Shown here: piece by piece, positions 44,179 through 56,763 of the stretch
Layout of the letters: each line of letters starts with the position of its first letter
How positions within the stretch are numbered: position 1 is the stretch's first letter
Assembly (NCBI RefSeq): GCF_010093815.1
Contig: NW_022985559.1
Location: 8,621 to 72,620 of the forward strand
Length of the DNA: 64,000 bases
Source of the DNA: Pseudovirgaria hyperparasitica
Lineage: Eukaryota > Ascomycota > Dothideomycetes > Acrospermales > Acrospermaceae
Reading direction: 5' to 3'
The notes under the pieces: generated by a model
The model's input: only the letters and a program-made list of their open reading frames with translations
Databases searched by the model: none
Told to the model about the DNA's origin: nothing
Translations under genes and position numbers: made by a program

Positions 44179-44373
44179 ATGACGCTCTCAGATCCCTCTC
44201 ATGTCGATGCAGCTACTCTAATATCAATGCCTCAGCCAGCTGAAAATATCACTGTCAACAATACTGCCGGCGGAACCGCATCAATCCACTGGCCCATTGT
44301 TGATCTCGCTCCCTCTCTTTATCTCCACCTTACGTCGCAAGCGCATACACCAGCAACACCACGAAGCAAATGA
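44179..44373 (+). CDS. Possible small ORF or first exon, 64 aa
   Basis: A short reading frame beginning MTLSDPSHVDAATLISMPQ, placed at the end of a long C/T-rich leader-like segment. There is no recognised domain and no clear splice partner downstream. It could be a small protein, the first coding exon of a gene I could not assemble, or chance. Confidence 0.2.
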   Translation: MTLSDPSHVDAATLISMPQPAENITVNNTAGGTASIHWPIVDLAPSLYLHLTSQAHTPATPRSK

Positions 44374-45891
44374 CTGAGACGCCAAATACACTAGCTGATC
44401 AATGATTTGTTTGAACTATCGATAGAATGAATGCCTAACCAAGATTTGATGTATCATCGGCACTGCGCACGATCTGCTCTCCCAACGTTATTGGGTAGTC
44501 GTTGGAATAGCAGTGTGTCATTGAAGCACCCGCGCCTCTGGATATATACCCCAGGGACAGCGGAAGAAGGCGAGCATAGCGCTTGGTGGAAGGGTATGAG
44601 TTTTTTCATCAATAACACCCATATTGTCGACCGCTAACCGCCTCAGGGGCGGCATTACCCCTGGCTGCCTCACTACTCCCACCCTCTGACCACCCAAGCT
44701 GAAATGGACAAATTCCCAGGTCACAGGGCTGTTACAAACATGTAAGCCATCTCTGATGCTGGTCTGAAGATATCGGCTCTCGAAACAGCGAAACAGCTCG
44801 CCGTCTCTCTGTACCTCGCCGTACGTCAACGTTCTGCTCAGTAAACCTCGCCGAGCTCGATTTTCAAGACGCGCTTGTTAATTCATAGCTGAAGGTGTCT
44901 GTGCAACCCTGAAACGGATCTTCTGTCCTGTCTGTGGACCCAAAGACCATGGCTAACAGCTTGATGGAATCGGGGATTCGTGCTTTCGCCTGAAAGGTTG
45001 ATCCGCTTTGGCTCTGCCGTTACGTGCAGGCCAAGGCGTCAATATCAACAGGTCACAAGCGCTCAATCGCATGGCAAGATCACATTGAGCATGGCTAGAA
45101 ACGTGCTGGATTACTGGTGAGAAATAAGGCGATCTGCGTACACAGGCCCAGCACCAATCGAGCATACAAATAGTTATGAAGACCTCGAAAACGTCGGGCA
45201 TCGACAGTTTGATCCACCGCGCTACTCAATTTTCGTTCCACTCTATCATTTTCTGCGCTGTCTGATATCTGCGACACGTTGTCAACACTGTGTTCTTCAA
45301 CTTCGCAAGAAGTTGGGCTGTGACTACATCACGGCGGCCCTGGTAAGATGATGGTGTGTTCACCACCGCGATAGAAGTGTGCTGGTACTAAGGACTAGAG
45401 ATTGCATTCATTAGGTGTCCAGGCTACGCATGCCGTGCTACTTGTAGCCTCATAACACAACCTGATAGTATACGTCGCTACTTTCATAAGATCTTTAAAG
45501 TTCCCAATCATCGTACACAATTTGGTAGATACAACATGGACCCATGCTCATTTGTACTGCTGTGCTTCATGGACTCTTCGGAAACACCATGACACAAGCA
45601 CTACGCTTTGGCCGAACCTAATTCCGATGTGGGGGGAATAATTCCGTGAAATCATGGTGACATGTTCAGTGCTGGGAACACGCTTATCAAGGAAGTCGAT
45701 CAATGCGGTTGTCAGATACACCAGTATACTGCTGCAAGAAGAGTGTTACATGAACACGGAAGTAGCTACGAATAATGAATCACGGGAAGCCATATGGCGA
45801 TGGCGCTGTGCCGGAAAAATAATTATAATGAACACTCTGATATAGTGGTGCTGCGTTCGCCGCCGAATTGTGGTGCGACTTCCTTTGAAGT

Positions 45892-46709
45892 CTATTGCTT
45901 CCGGCTCAGCGCAATGCAGCTGAAGCGAAGATCTCCTCCCCCAGCATCGCTCTCCACCTTCATGATCCTTTTCAGTCCCAGTTCAAGTGCTCTTGGACTA
46001 AGAACGTCTTCGTCTTCTGCAAGTTCCCCTCTATCGATAGGGCCTTTTCTCGAGCCTTCCAGTTCCCAAAGTTTGCCTTTGGATTTGACGTAACTGACAA
46101 AATGCTGACCGGCGTGCCCATCCATGTGGGCAGCACTTGTGTCTCCAACCAGCTCAACAGACTTATGGGCTGTCTCAAAAGATCCATTATCATAAAGCAT
46201 CTTCGCACGTGATGTCATGTCAAGCGGTATGGCGCGTTCACGTATGTCTGCGAGATCTGAGTTTGGATTGATGAAATCTACAGCTGGGCCGTTCACGACG
46301 CTGTGAAGAAGACCAATTGATCCGCATGCATTGCCTATGGTCTGCTTGAACCAGATGACTGGTTCTCCTGAGCCAAACCCGGCATAGTCTTCAGTCTCGG
46401 CATCTTCATCCATTCGATCTTTGTCCCACGCTGGGCTGAGAGGAATGATTACAAGAAGCGCGAAGGCGGGTCGAGGAATATGTGCCAGTAGCTCGTACTC
46501 ATCTAGTGAATATACGTCGTAGAATTGCAACTCAGGTGAAACACCCAGCTTCGCTGCGAGTTGATTCATAACATCAGGGTTGTTCTCTGTCATCGAATTA
46601 CATCGGAGATTCGGCCAAAACAAAAGGTTGGCACAGAAGAAGGGCGGGTCTATAGCCTACCGAGCATTATCCATTTCTTCTTCGCACTTTCATCCCCACC
46701 CCGCTGCAT
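45892..46709 (-). CDS. YUH1: Ubiquitin C-terminal hydrolase, UCH (C12) family
   Basis: Exons on the minus strand 46661-46709 and 45892-46586 (74-bp intron, phase 1) encode 247 aa, the usual size of Yuh1/UCHL3. These cysteine proteases release ubiquitin (and NEDD8/Rub1) from small C-terminal adducts. The start was chosen so that the first exon reads MQRGGDESAKKKWIMLE, continuing into NNPDVMNQLAAKLGV, the family entry. QTIGNACGSIGLLHSV holds the catalytic Cys104, and GQHFVSYV holds His178. The acidic residue, normally Asp in LYELDG, appears as Glu193 in KLWELEGSRKGP. The crossover-loop region lies around residues 150-172. The symbol is given by family, not proven orthology. Confidence 0.88.
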
Positions 46710-48646
46710 TGTTACGAGTCTGCGATACGCACGTTCAGTGACTTACGGGTGACGACAGAGGTTCAAGATTGGCAAACAGGTTGAAATAGATGAATGTTAC
46801 GAGACAAGAGTGTCAGACTTGGAGATAGATGATGTTATGTTATTCATAGATAAGCCTAATATGGACAATATGAAGACGGAAGCTCAGATTAGGATGGATG
46901 GACGTCGGGATTGGGACGAGGGGAGCTTCCAGTTTGCCACTAAGCCCAATCGGATCGGGTGCGATTTGCCAAGTCCTCGTCCTGTTTAGCTATATAGACT
47001 TATGAAGTAAGAAAAGATGATTAGTTCTACATGAATTTCAAGTTCTAAACTCTTTATCTTAGTATATATCATGAGAAACTAGTTCTGAAAGAATAGCTTA
47101 AAACGGAGAGAAGGGATATTGTATGAGTGTTAGCATATTTGTATGAATGCTATTCGTGTGGAAGTTCCTTTTTTCTTGAAAGATTTGTTCTTTCCTTTCT
47201 GAAAAGATTCATATAATCAGTTGAAGCTTGTAAAGATTCTCTATGTAATTATATACTATGATTTCTATCTGAGTAGTTTGAAATATTTATATACATGTGT
47301 ATATATATACATATCGTTGGCTAGAAAGATGGCGCAGAGACCGGGGCACGAGCGCTGAATTTTGCCATGCTGGCCTGGTGGTTTCGATCCATAGTCTTCG
47401 GTAGGTTGTATTGCTTGTCGCATCTGTCCTGGAGAATCGGTTACATCTCAGACACGGGCGATGCTATGTAACTATCATTCTCTCTTGATAGTGGTGTCCA
47501 TGGTCGACAAATCATCGTGACAGGATAATCACTGAAGTCATTACCCATTGCCAGAAACCAGTCAATCAGAGCAAGGTTCTTACAGTCTAGCGTCTTTCAC
47601 CTCACATCTGTAGGGAAGGAGATGCTCTATATCCCAATGCTCCTCGTTCCACACTGGCATCAATGATCATTACCTAGCTCTTTCAGAATATAGACATCGC
47701 GATCCAGGAATGATTAATCAGGCTCCCTAGACCCTTGCGAAGATTAAGGTATGGCTAGGCATCCATTGATGAGTTTGCTGACATGATATAGCAACGGGAG
47801 CCAAAAATCTAGAAGTTAATGAACGGCTGAGTAGCGTCAGACTCTTAGTAAAAGCCTTGAACGCCTAAGCTACTTTGCTTGAGAATCTTTGGACACTAAA
47901 TAAGTAACATGGAACGCTGCATTTCAGAACCACCTTGCATAGTTAGCATTTACTAAACATATACTCCTTATGAAGAGCAACGACTAACGTAGATGTGCGT
48001 AAACGAAAAGTACCAGGCATGGGTCGATCTCGATGCTGTCGCACATACAATTACCGCGCAAGTATAAGTTAGCTTGATCCTACCGTGCGTCTTGTGTTGA
48101 TGAGAAGACAGAAGATAATTATGACGGTATGCACGGCCGTTTATGGTGGCTGAAGTGTTGGAAGCGAATCCAGATACAGCGCAAGGCTGTCGGCGACGAG
48201 GACTAGCGGTAGCCCAACTTGGACTTAGGTAGCACACGACAAACAAACCTTGGAACTTGAAACGCTCAACCCTCACAACCAGCCGAACGATTCTTTATCT
48301 GCACCCTACATGCTCCCGACCACTTATTTTTCACATCAGCGAACTTGCCTAGCTTCAACTTCCCTTATTGCCTAGATCTCTGCGGCCTTGCACAAGCGTT
48401 TCGCAAACTTGCGGCGAGCTGGGTGAAGAAAAGTGTGCATTGCAGTACCCCGCCAGGTTTCCGCTGCAAAACATTCGATGACTCCCGAGCAACAAGCCCT
48501 GCCTAACGTAAAACACTTCGCCGCTACGTACATGACTTGCTGAGGCATACGACACGACACATATAGACCAATGTCATCTACTCGGTAGCACACAAGAGAT
48601 CTTCCTGGACATATAGTGACAGGAGGAGCCTCGCCGCCTAACAATC
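46710..48646. other. Intergenic region (1.9 kb)
   Basis: Between two divergent genes (UCH hydrolase and LOS1). Positions 46980-47310 are AT-rich, with TATATATAC runs near 47290-47315. No ORF of coding character, repeat or RNA gene is visible. Confidence 0.4.
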
Positions 48647-51600
48647 ATGGAGAGCCAGGTAATCAAGACAGTCTTTGTTGGCTAAGCAGGAAGAGACACA
48701 TATTGACCCTGGAACAGATCGATGATGCAATCACGATTGCATTCGACCCTCGCTCAAATCATGAACTGCAACTCCAGGCCATAGCATACATCAACGAAAT
48801 CCGCACCAACCCTTCTCCTGCATGGCAAGCATGCCTAACTCTATTCGCACGTACACCTCCACCCGAAGACGTCGTTCGCCATGTCTCCTTGGAAGTTGTC
48901 AATAATGCCATCGAAAAGCAGATACTCAACAAAGACAACCTAAATATGATCAAGAGCACGCTGATGGAATATCTGAGGCGAAAACTCGTACCCCAGACCG
49001 GACCAGCGACCCCAGATCCGCCTCCAATGCAGAACAAGATCACACAGACTTTCACATACCTGTTCTTGTCTCTATACGCCTCCGACTGGGAATCGTTCTT
49101 TGATGATTTTCGAGATTTGGCCGGGGACCAGTCCACAGCTGCAACAGTCAACCAGCCCGGAGTCATACTTTACTTGAGAGTGCTAGGGTCAGTCCATGAC
49201 GAAATCGCGGATCCGCTTGTCGCAAGGACGGCTGACGAGCTAAAACGAAACACTGAGCTCAAAGACCTCATTCGACAGCGCGACATGCAGAAAATTGCAC
49301 AGTCATGGCAGAGCATTCTTGGGAGATGGACCGAAGCAGATCTATCCGCTGTAGAAATATGTCTGAAAGTTGTCAGCCGTTGGGTCAGCTGGATTGACAT
49401 CAATATGGTCGTCAATCAATCCATGCTAGCAAGCTTATTCTCAATCGCCGGTCAGCAGACTCATGACGAAGCGCAAAACAGATTACGAAATGCCGCCATC
49501 GACACCTTTGCGGAAGTCGTCGGGAAGAAGATGAAACCCGCGGACAAGTTGGAACTTATCGCCTTCTTGAATCTCAGTGAAGTCGTTGGCCAACTGATAG
49601 CTAGCCCAGCACTTTCAGAATTGAAAAATACCCCACAATACGACACCGACCTTGCCGAGACGGTTGCGAAACTTGTAAACACAACTATGACAGACCTCGT
49701 CAAAATCCTGGATACCGACTCCATTGATGCAGAGACACGGCAGCGTACCGATCAACTTACAGGATCATTCGTGTCGTACTTACTACGGTTCTTTTCCGAT
49801 GAATATGATGAAATCTGTTCCAACGTTATTCCTTCGCTCACTGAAATCTTGACCTACTTCCGTAAACTGACCAAGATGCAAGGCAGGTTACCGGCGCACT
49901 ATTCACCAATGGTACAGCCTGCTTTGGATGCGATCGTGATGAAGATGAAGTACGACGAAACTGCATCGTGGGGCGAGGAAGATGAACAGACTGACGAGGC
50001 TGAATTTCAGGAATTAAGAAAGCGACTGTTTGTTCTTCAACAGACCGTTGCTGCTGTAGACGAGGATCTTTATGTCAGCACACTGTCTCAGGTTGTCGGG
50101 AACACATTTGCAAGACTCCAATCGAATGATGGTAGCTTGTCATGGCGAGATCTCGACTTGGCCCTGCATGAGATGTATTTGTTCGGTGAGCTGGCGGTCA
50201 AGAATGTTGGTATATATGCGAAAAAGGAACCATCTTCAGCAGCCGCAAGTAGACTGATCGACATGATGCTGAACATGGTACAGTCGGGTAAGTTCTCAGT
50301 CATCTTCGTTTGCATGTTACTCACAGCGGATTTTAGAAATCGCCTCTTACCCTCATCCGGCTATTCAGTTACAGTATATGGAGATCTGTGTCCGATATTT
50401 TCAATTTTTCGAACACAATACGCAGTACATCCCCAAGGCACTCGAAAACTTTGTCCGCCTCCTACATAGCAATCACGTCCGTGTGAAAGGTCGATCTTGG
50501 TATCTCTTCGTTCGATTTGTACGGCCACTTCGCCTCCACGTGGCACCATACGCGCAAATGATTGTCCAGGCTATTGGCGATCTTCTCACTATTCGTGCCG
50601 AGTTACCAGAAGAGTCCAGCGAGGATATGTCGTCCGATGAAGAAGACCAATCTGCAGACGCTCTTTTCAACAGTCAGCTTTACCTTTTCGAAGCAATAGG
50701 ATGTATAGCATCCAGTAACAATGTCTCGTTGGATGACAAAGTCTTGTTTGCGGAATCAGTTATTAATCCGCTTCTGTCCGACATGGCGCAGAGCCTCACA
50801 GCAGCCAAAAATGCTGAAGAACGGGCGGTCCTGCAGGTGCATCACAATACCATGGCACTGGGGACTCTAGCTCGCGGCTTCGCGGACTGGACAGGTACGA
50901 ATGGACCACCACCAGACAGCGGCGTGACGACTCAGTTCGCACGGGCTTCTGAGGCTATTCTTGTAGCACTGGAGTCTCTCAATGCATCAGAGAATATCCG
51001 AGCCGCCTCTCGATTCTGCTTCTCTCGTCTGATTGGTGTACTCGGTCGACGTCTCCTAGAGCAATTACCCAGATGGATCAACGGCCTTCTATCGCAGAAT
51101 TCGACGCGGGACGAGATGGCTCTGTTCCTACGTGTGCTAGATCAGATCGTCTTCGCATTTAAAGGCGAGATATCGGTTATACTCGATAATCTCCTGACTC
51201 CCTTACTACAACGCGTATTTGCGGCTCTCTCCGAACCAGCAACTGGCACAGATGATCAGATCCAATTAGGTGAACTTCGTCACGAGTATCTGAGCTTCAT
51301 CTTAGTCATTTTGAATCACGGACTAGAAGCCGTCTTGGTCAGTGCTGGTAAGTCAAATCCTCCCGTCAAATATCAAAATTTATGCATCTGGCTGACTGTA
51401 GGATAGCAAACCAACCGACATTCGAGTCAATCATATCAACGTCTGAGGTCTTCGCCCGAGACAGCAATGATTACTCTAACGCTCGACACTCGATCCACGT
51501 TCTAGTTAAAATGCTTTCTGTTTGGGGAGGTCCTGACGTCCCCAACCAAGCCACGCAGTCAGCACCAACTCTCGCCGGATTTGACACGTTCGCATTGACA

Positions 51601-51876
51601 CGATTTTCTCCATTATGTTGGTCTGTTCCATCTGCGCCTGGATTTAGCATAAAGGATGCACAGGCTCGGCAGGTTCTCTACGAAATCGCTAGCTTACAGA
51701 GCGAGCTACTGAGGAAGTGCGGCGCAACGTATCTAGAAAGACTAAAGGAAGAACTTCGCGGTTTCGGGGTCAGTGAACAAGGTGTTCAAGAATACCTCAC
51801 CCATCTCACGCAAGGTGGAGAGAAGAATTTCAAACATTTCTTCGTGAAGTTCTTACTCTCGAATACCGGGGGCTAA
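48647..51876 (+). CDS. LOS1: Exportin-T, nuclear tRNA exporter
   Basis: Deduced exons 48647-48658, 48718-50287, 50337-51347 and 51407-51876 encode 1020 aa, the expected size. The first exon is only 12 nt (Met-Glu-Ser-Gln) and joins IDDAITIAFDP in phase 0 across a 59-bp intron; the alternative read-through start upstream gives an unlike N-terminus. The protein is built of HEAT-type helical repeats. QITQTFTYLFLSLY-like and DWESFFDDF segments in the N-terminal quarter match the importin-beta/exportin region that binds RanGTP. Late segments such as HEYLSFILVILNHGLEAVL and YLTHLTQGGEKNFKHFFVKF are typical of exportin-T C-termini. With RanGTP it carries mature tRNAs from nucleus to cytoplasm. Confidence 0.93.
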
Positions 51877-53326
51877 ATGAGACTCATGCATTCGAACACG
51901 AAATAAAGAGGAAGACACGGAACGGTATATTAGCATATCAGCATTGCGACACGGCATCGGCTACAATGACATGGGGAGACAGCGGGGAAAAGGTGATTCT
52001 TTGCATAGCGTGGGTGTGCATAATATTGAACCATGTGATACCTCCTCCCTCATCGTGGGTACACGCGATAAGAAGGTTATTCCCTCGAGTAAGAATAGAT
52101 AGAATATCATCTGTACCCAGAGCCCTAGATGCCTTGAGTTGAGGTTTGATTCCTAACACCGCCGAAAAGATGGACCTCGGAGCTGACAGGTGAATTGGGC
52201 CATTTCAAAACCTGGTGCGATGAGTATCTCGGACTGCTGGCGCCATACTGGATGCTCGAGCCTCCATCAGAGCGAAGCAATAAGGTGGCGATGCCTATGA
52301 TGGACGAACGAAGTCGAGGCAATGGTATTTCTCAAGGTTCTTCCACTAATTGCAACCAAGTTTCAACTTTCGATCAAGTTTAACGTCAAAAGCGAAAAGG
52401 AATTTGACGCTACTTCCTTTTCTCTCATGAACACGAATAATGGAGTGCGTAAGGCCATTCCTCTACTTCTCTCTCCTCCCACACATTTGACTTTGTCAAT
52501 TCTCACAGACAGCGCACGAGGTTCCATATGGTTCCCGTTAATCGTTATCTTAAAGTCAAGTGACAAGATTCATTGAAGTTCCTCGCAACATGGATGGCAT
52601 GTAGCTTATTGGGGGAAGCATTCGCGAGTGACAGATCGTACAAATGAATGTATGCAAGATTATGGAGAAAAGCGGCGACATTGTTCTGTCATTCGATTGG
52701 CCGTATAATCTCTTGACACGAGGCTTCTGAAGTTCTATGCGATCCCCCTATCAACGAATTTCCAGTGATTCGATTGATTCGTTTCAACGAGCCCTCGAAC
52801 CTCCTCAGCTGCTCGTGGCGTGGCAGTATTGGATTGATGGGAGTATGTAGCCCTTGTATGAGACCTTTCGTTGTATTAGGCTTAAACATATACTTAGCGA
52901 GCTCATGTCATGACACTGTACATCGACATCTGCTGCTAGGTACAAATTCTCTATATATAGCCTCTTCGTTTCGGCTTCGGCTACGCTAGGTGCATGATAC
53001 TCGAGACTGACACGTGCTCTGACGATTGATAGTTGCGTCTTTCCTTACCGCTCAATCTACCTTTTAAGAACGTTTATTTGCTAGAGGTATAGCAGAATTG
53101 TTTCTGGGTCACGTGGAATCCTGGTGCCAGCCGGTCAGCGACGCCTGGCGAATGATATTCTGCGACACCTCGTACCTATCTCCGCTCCACAGGCCGCATG
53201 CCCACTGCTCTGCCTGCAATATCGTGGTCCTGAACATCTTCATGAACATTCTAAGCCTGTCGCATTCATGTCAACTCTGTCAAGGCCCTCAAGAAAGAGC
53301 GGCCTAGCACTGTCCTTGCAATCACC
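51877..53326. other. Intergenic region (1.45 kb)
   Basis: The 3' flank of LOS1 and the promoter of the next gene. Short ORFs on both strands show no domain. Confidence 0.4.
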
Positions 53327-55483
53327 ATGTTGAAGGCAGCTCAGCCACTACTCGGACCTGCGCCTCAGTCGACGGAACCAAGCTGCCACTTCTTGCCAGA
53401 AGACTATGAGCCAGAAGCTTATGATAACGAATGCAATTTCAAGAAACTACATCCCACATTCCGCAGGCGATATTCCGAGCCGAAAAAGTGTCGCAACAAG
53501 GCATCTTTAACACGCCCAGACCGACTGCCCTTATGCAAGCTTCATCAAGCTCTAGGAAAGGATACATATATAGCTGCACGATGTGAAGTCGAGTTCGCGA
53601 TTTCCAGCGAGCGTCGGCGATGTGACCGCCTTTTTCGATGGTTTCCTCCCCATAAGAAAGCGTGTCGACTGCATTGGGACGATGTTTCCGCGCCAGCTTA
53701 TCTTTTGAAGCTCCCAGCAGAGTTACGCTTTCACATATTTCGATATCTTTTCTCTGGAACGCCGATAGGCTCAGACATGTCAGAGTCGCAGAATGAGCAG
53801 AGCAGTATGAGCCAAAATGACATTCGGCAGTACATCTTATTATGTGGGGTCAGTCGACAGACCTCCCATGATGCCCGAGCGGTCTTTTGTTCTCTACCAT
53901 TCACCATTGATATTCGACGTGAGGGTATTCTCATGTGCGGTAGATGGTTTTGCAAAGCCAGAGATGACGCTGGTAATGAGGTAAATCTTTACGGGAATCG
54001 GCAATACCCTTCTAGAATGGACACGTATCTCCCCTATACAACTGGTGATCTCGACGCCCGAAGTAAGACTTATGATCAGATCTTCATCAAATACTTCCCT
54101 TTCTTACACGTTCGGAACTATCATGTTGATATACTATTCGAAGAATCACCTCTTGTGGGTTGGGATCGCGAGGTGGAAATTTATGATATTCGCGATCTTG
54201 TTGGCTTCGCCACAAAAAACATCTTGAAGAAAAGCGAGCACTTGAACTCGGTCAATACCAGGGTTGCATTCAAGGATCGAGAGGGAATTCTGAATCATGG
54301 GCATGCTATGATTGAGACGACAAAAACTCTCACTGAGCCCCTGATGCGTCTACACAGAGTGAAGGCACCTTTTCTAGGTGACATAATGTCAGGTGAGCAC
54401 TGCAGTATCACCGCTCGTCAGCACAGTCTTTGCCGAGATGCGACGAAAGGGACCTTTGACATGGGAGGCGTCCTGATCTACGCCCACGAAAACCCTTCTT
54501 TGGCAGAATATAAGCGGAAATGGGAAGACACAACACGTAACAACCTGGAAAGTCCCCCGGACGAGTCACCAATACGTCACGCATTCTCGCAGTTCAAGAA
54601 GCTGTACGGTGCCCTCGTCGTAGATACCCCAGGTCTTCGTCTGGGAGGCAAAGAGTCCGTCCTCCATCGCCTGAGGGTTGCAAGGGAGCACAGCGACTAT
54701 ACCACATTCTCAGAAATTCTGAGCCCAGTTATTCCCACATATATACAAGCCAAGGAACAACTGAAAGATCGCCACCTCAGCATCGCACGAATGCATCGAG
54801 AGGCCGAGACCAAGTCCAGAGCAAAAGATAAGCAAAACGATAAGCTCGTCTCTCGTCTGGAGAGATTCATGGTTCAGTGTCAAAGCACTGCGGCGGTCTC
54901 GCCCGGGCTGAATTTCAATCAATCATCAGCGCCTGTTGTGGACATCCCGGACGTAGACTTTGACGAGGCAGCTAAAAAGATGACTGTCCAAGAGCGTCTA
55001 GAATGTCTCCGATCGCTTCCTCCCATGCAACAGGACATGATGCGTGCGGACCGCGCGAGAGCGGACGAAAGTATCAAACTTCTCCAAGCCGAGGTGGCGA
55101 GTATTAGGGCTGAGCTCGAGCACAAGTATATCGTTCGCGGACTCCAGATGCAACACTCGGCGTACGAGTTGAGCACATCAGCCCGAGATCAAGACGTCCG
55201 GAATAGGCAGTTCCTTCCAACTCCTCCGTCTTCGTCCAAGTCTCATATTGGCCATGTGGAGGGTACGGCTTCCCAACCAATGTCCCTAACAAGCAGCTCT
55301 CAATCTCATTCCTCTGATGCATGCGCCGCTCGTCCCTCAGATTGCCCTCGTCGTCTCGCAGTGAATCCCCGTTCCGACTGTTTCGACGGTGATTGGCCTA
55401 CGGCGCAAGATGAGGCTCAGCCCTCTGTCTCGTACATTGGAAAAGGCAAGAGACGAGCGGACAGTATCATCGTCATTGACTAG
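53327..55483 (+). CDS. F-box-like protein with Cys/His-rich N-terminus and coiled coil, 718 aa
   Basis: A single exon. The N-terminal 120 residues are Cys/His-rich and basic, with spaced pairs in ECNFKKLHP, KKCRNK, LCKLH, ARCEVEF, RRCDRLF and KACRLH that could bind metal. YLLKLPAELRFHIFRYLF (residues 125-142) is an F-box-like helix pair, as in many fungal proteins that dock substrates onto Skp1-cullin ligases. The middle (about 200-480) has no recognised fold. Residues about 485-640 are charged and heptad-like (likely coiled coil), and the last 80 residues are Ser-rich and disordered. Function is unknown; substrate adaptor is only an inference. The start at 53327 is the first Met of the frame. 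Confidence 0.75.
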   Translation: MLKAAQPLLGPAPQSTEPSCHFLPEDYEPEAYDNECNFKKLHPTFRRRYSEPKKCRNKASLTRPDRLPLCKLHQALGKDTYIAARCEVEFAISSERRRCDRLFRWFPPHKKACRLHWDDVSAPAYLLKLPAELRFHIFRYLFSGTPIGSDMSESQNEQSSMSQNDIRQYILLCGVSRQTSHDARAVFCSLPFTIDIRREGILMCGRWFCKARDDAGNEVNLYGNRQYPSRMDTYLPYTTGDLDARSKTYDQIFIKYFPFLHVRNYHVDILFEESPLVGWDREVEIYDIRDLVGFATKNILKKSEHLNSVNTRVAFKDREGILNHGHAMIETTKTLTEPLMRLHRVKAPFLGDIMSGEHCSITARQHSLCRDATKGTFDMGGVLIYAHENPSLAEYKRKWEDTTRNNLESPPDESPIRHAFSQFKKLYGALVVDTPGLRLGGKESVLHRLRVAREHSDYTTFSEILSPVIPTYIQAKEQLKDRHLSIARMHREAETKSRAKDKQNDKLVSRLERFMVQCQSTAAVSPGLNFNQSSAPVVDIPDVDFDEAAKKMTVQERLECLRSLPPMQQDMMRADRARADESIKLLQAEVASIRAELEHKYIVRGLQMQHSAYELSTSARDQDVRNRQFLPTPPSSSKSHIGHVEGTASQPMSLTSSSQSHSSDACAARPSDCPRRLAVNPRSDCFDGDWPTAQDEAQPSVSYIGKGKRRADSIIVID

Positions 55484-55863
55484 CCGTTCAGAGTGGTGGA
55501 TGTTTCTTTGGCTATTCGTATACATCTGTTCCCCACGTGATGAGAATGCATTTCCTAGTTCGCTTGGCTAATCACTCATATATACATCCAAGAGCTTGAG
55601 CCATCCATCTTGCCAGGGCCCAGAACCCATCTGGACGTCCAGAGACGCTCTAATTATCCGTCCTAGGACATTCCCTTTCCGCACATTGAGCCACCCGTCC
55701 ACCATAGCGCAATAAATTCTGCCCCAAAAAAACCGTTCCCAAGACGCTCATTCACACCTCCTTTTCTCGTCCATCTTCTACACAGCATGTCAGCCGCACA
55801 CTGCTCACTCTGAGCTCCACCACTCTCCAACTAAGAAAGAAAGAAGAAAAACTTTACCTACCC
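55484..55863. other. Convergent 3' intergenic region
   Basis: 380 bp holding the 3' flanks of the F-box-like gene (plus) and the small protein gene (minus). Nothing further is visible. Confidence 0.4.
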
Positions 55864-56222
55864 TCACTCCTCAAACCACTTGCCAATCTCCTCAAGACTG
55901 CCCTCACGTGTACCCGTCTGCGCCCCACGCATGCGTTTACCAATCCTCAACGACCCGCGTAGCACAGCCTGTGTGTAAAATCATCAGTCAACATTGTCCC
56001 GACGTCCTCTTGTTTCCGGGCAGAACGCACCTGTGTGGTATATTTGACCACGCCTGGACCCCTACAGCCGTTTGATGGTGGTGCTTTGACGGTGAACGGG
56101 CCGGAGCGAGGAGCTAGGAGACTGGCGGTAGAGAGTCGCGGCTGGGTGTTGTGGATTGCGATGATGTGTGGGGGATAAGGAGATCCGGGCACAGCCGAGC
56201 ATAGAGCTTTGGCACGGAGCAT
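55864..56222 (-). CDS. Small conserved-looking protein, probably mitochondrial, 98 aa
   Basis: Exons on the minus strand 56031-56222 and 55864-55968, joined in phase 0 across a 62-bp intron (GTGCGT...ACACAG). The N-terminal half is rich in Ala, Arg, Ser and Pro and poor in acids, like a mitochondrial presequence. The C-terminal part reads VVKYTTQ, AVLRGSLRIGKRMRG, then SLEEIGKWFEE, a compact conserved-looking block crossing the splice junction. I do not recognise the family. Its start lies 541 bp from the stop of POB3, and it is transcribed in the same direction. Confidence 0.6.
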
Positions 56223-56763
56223 GGCATAGGTCGAGCTGTTTATTTATCAACGACGACCAGGGACAGGATTCAGTTGTGATAGAGATGCAAGGTGGTGTAG
56301 GTGTACGGCTTTTTTTTTTTGGTGAAGAACATTAGACTTATAAGATTTTATTTCAAATCGATGTCTTGACAATGTTTGTGCGGTGTGCTGCCGTGTGTAA
56401 CATGGAGACGAACGTGACACAAGGTCATGTTTGATTGTTGTTGATATGCCGGTTCACTCTCACGGCTCGAGATTAACACAGTGACGGTTCCAGTACGCTT
56501 AATCATAGCTATGTAGCTAAGAGTATGCACGCCTGAATCTTGACGTCGTCTAGAGACGCAGGAAAGTAGACGACAGGCTATGGCTATGTCTCCACATCGA
56601 AACGTGTGGAAGACAACTGCGTAGCATGTCCGACGAGACTGTTCCAATATAATGAATGCATGGACCATTCAATTCCGCCACAAACGCCTCTTCCTTCCAC
56701 GGAGTCTAGCTTCAGGGAAAATCTTCATAATAGCCAAGAATCATGAACCCCACGTAGAATACC
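56223..56763. other. Intergenic region
   Basis: 541 bp between the POB3 stop and the small protein start. A T10 run lies near 56311-56320. Nothing else was seen. Confidence 0.4.

Larger units (their letters stand above)
41958..45891. other. Long intergenic region (3.9 kb)
   Basis: It contains the upstream region of the zinc-finger gene, a G-run cluster and C/T-rich simple repeats (separate entries), and a strongly C/T-rich plus-strand segment at 43400-44160 of the kind that precedes fungal genes. The only ORF just downstream is 44179-44373. Minus-strand ORFs at 44518-44829 and 44953-45201 have no recognised domain. Confidence 0.4.

Noticed and set aside
47340-47410. Possible tRNA (a ggtttcgatcc-like B box)
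   Set aside because: No matching acceptor stem or A box could be paired.
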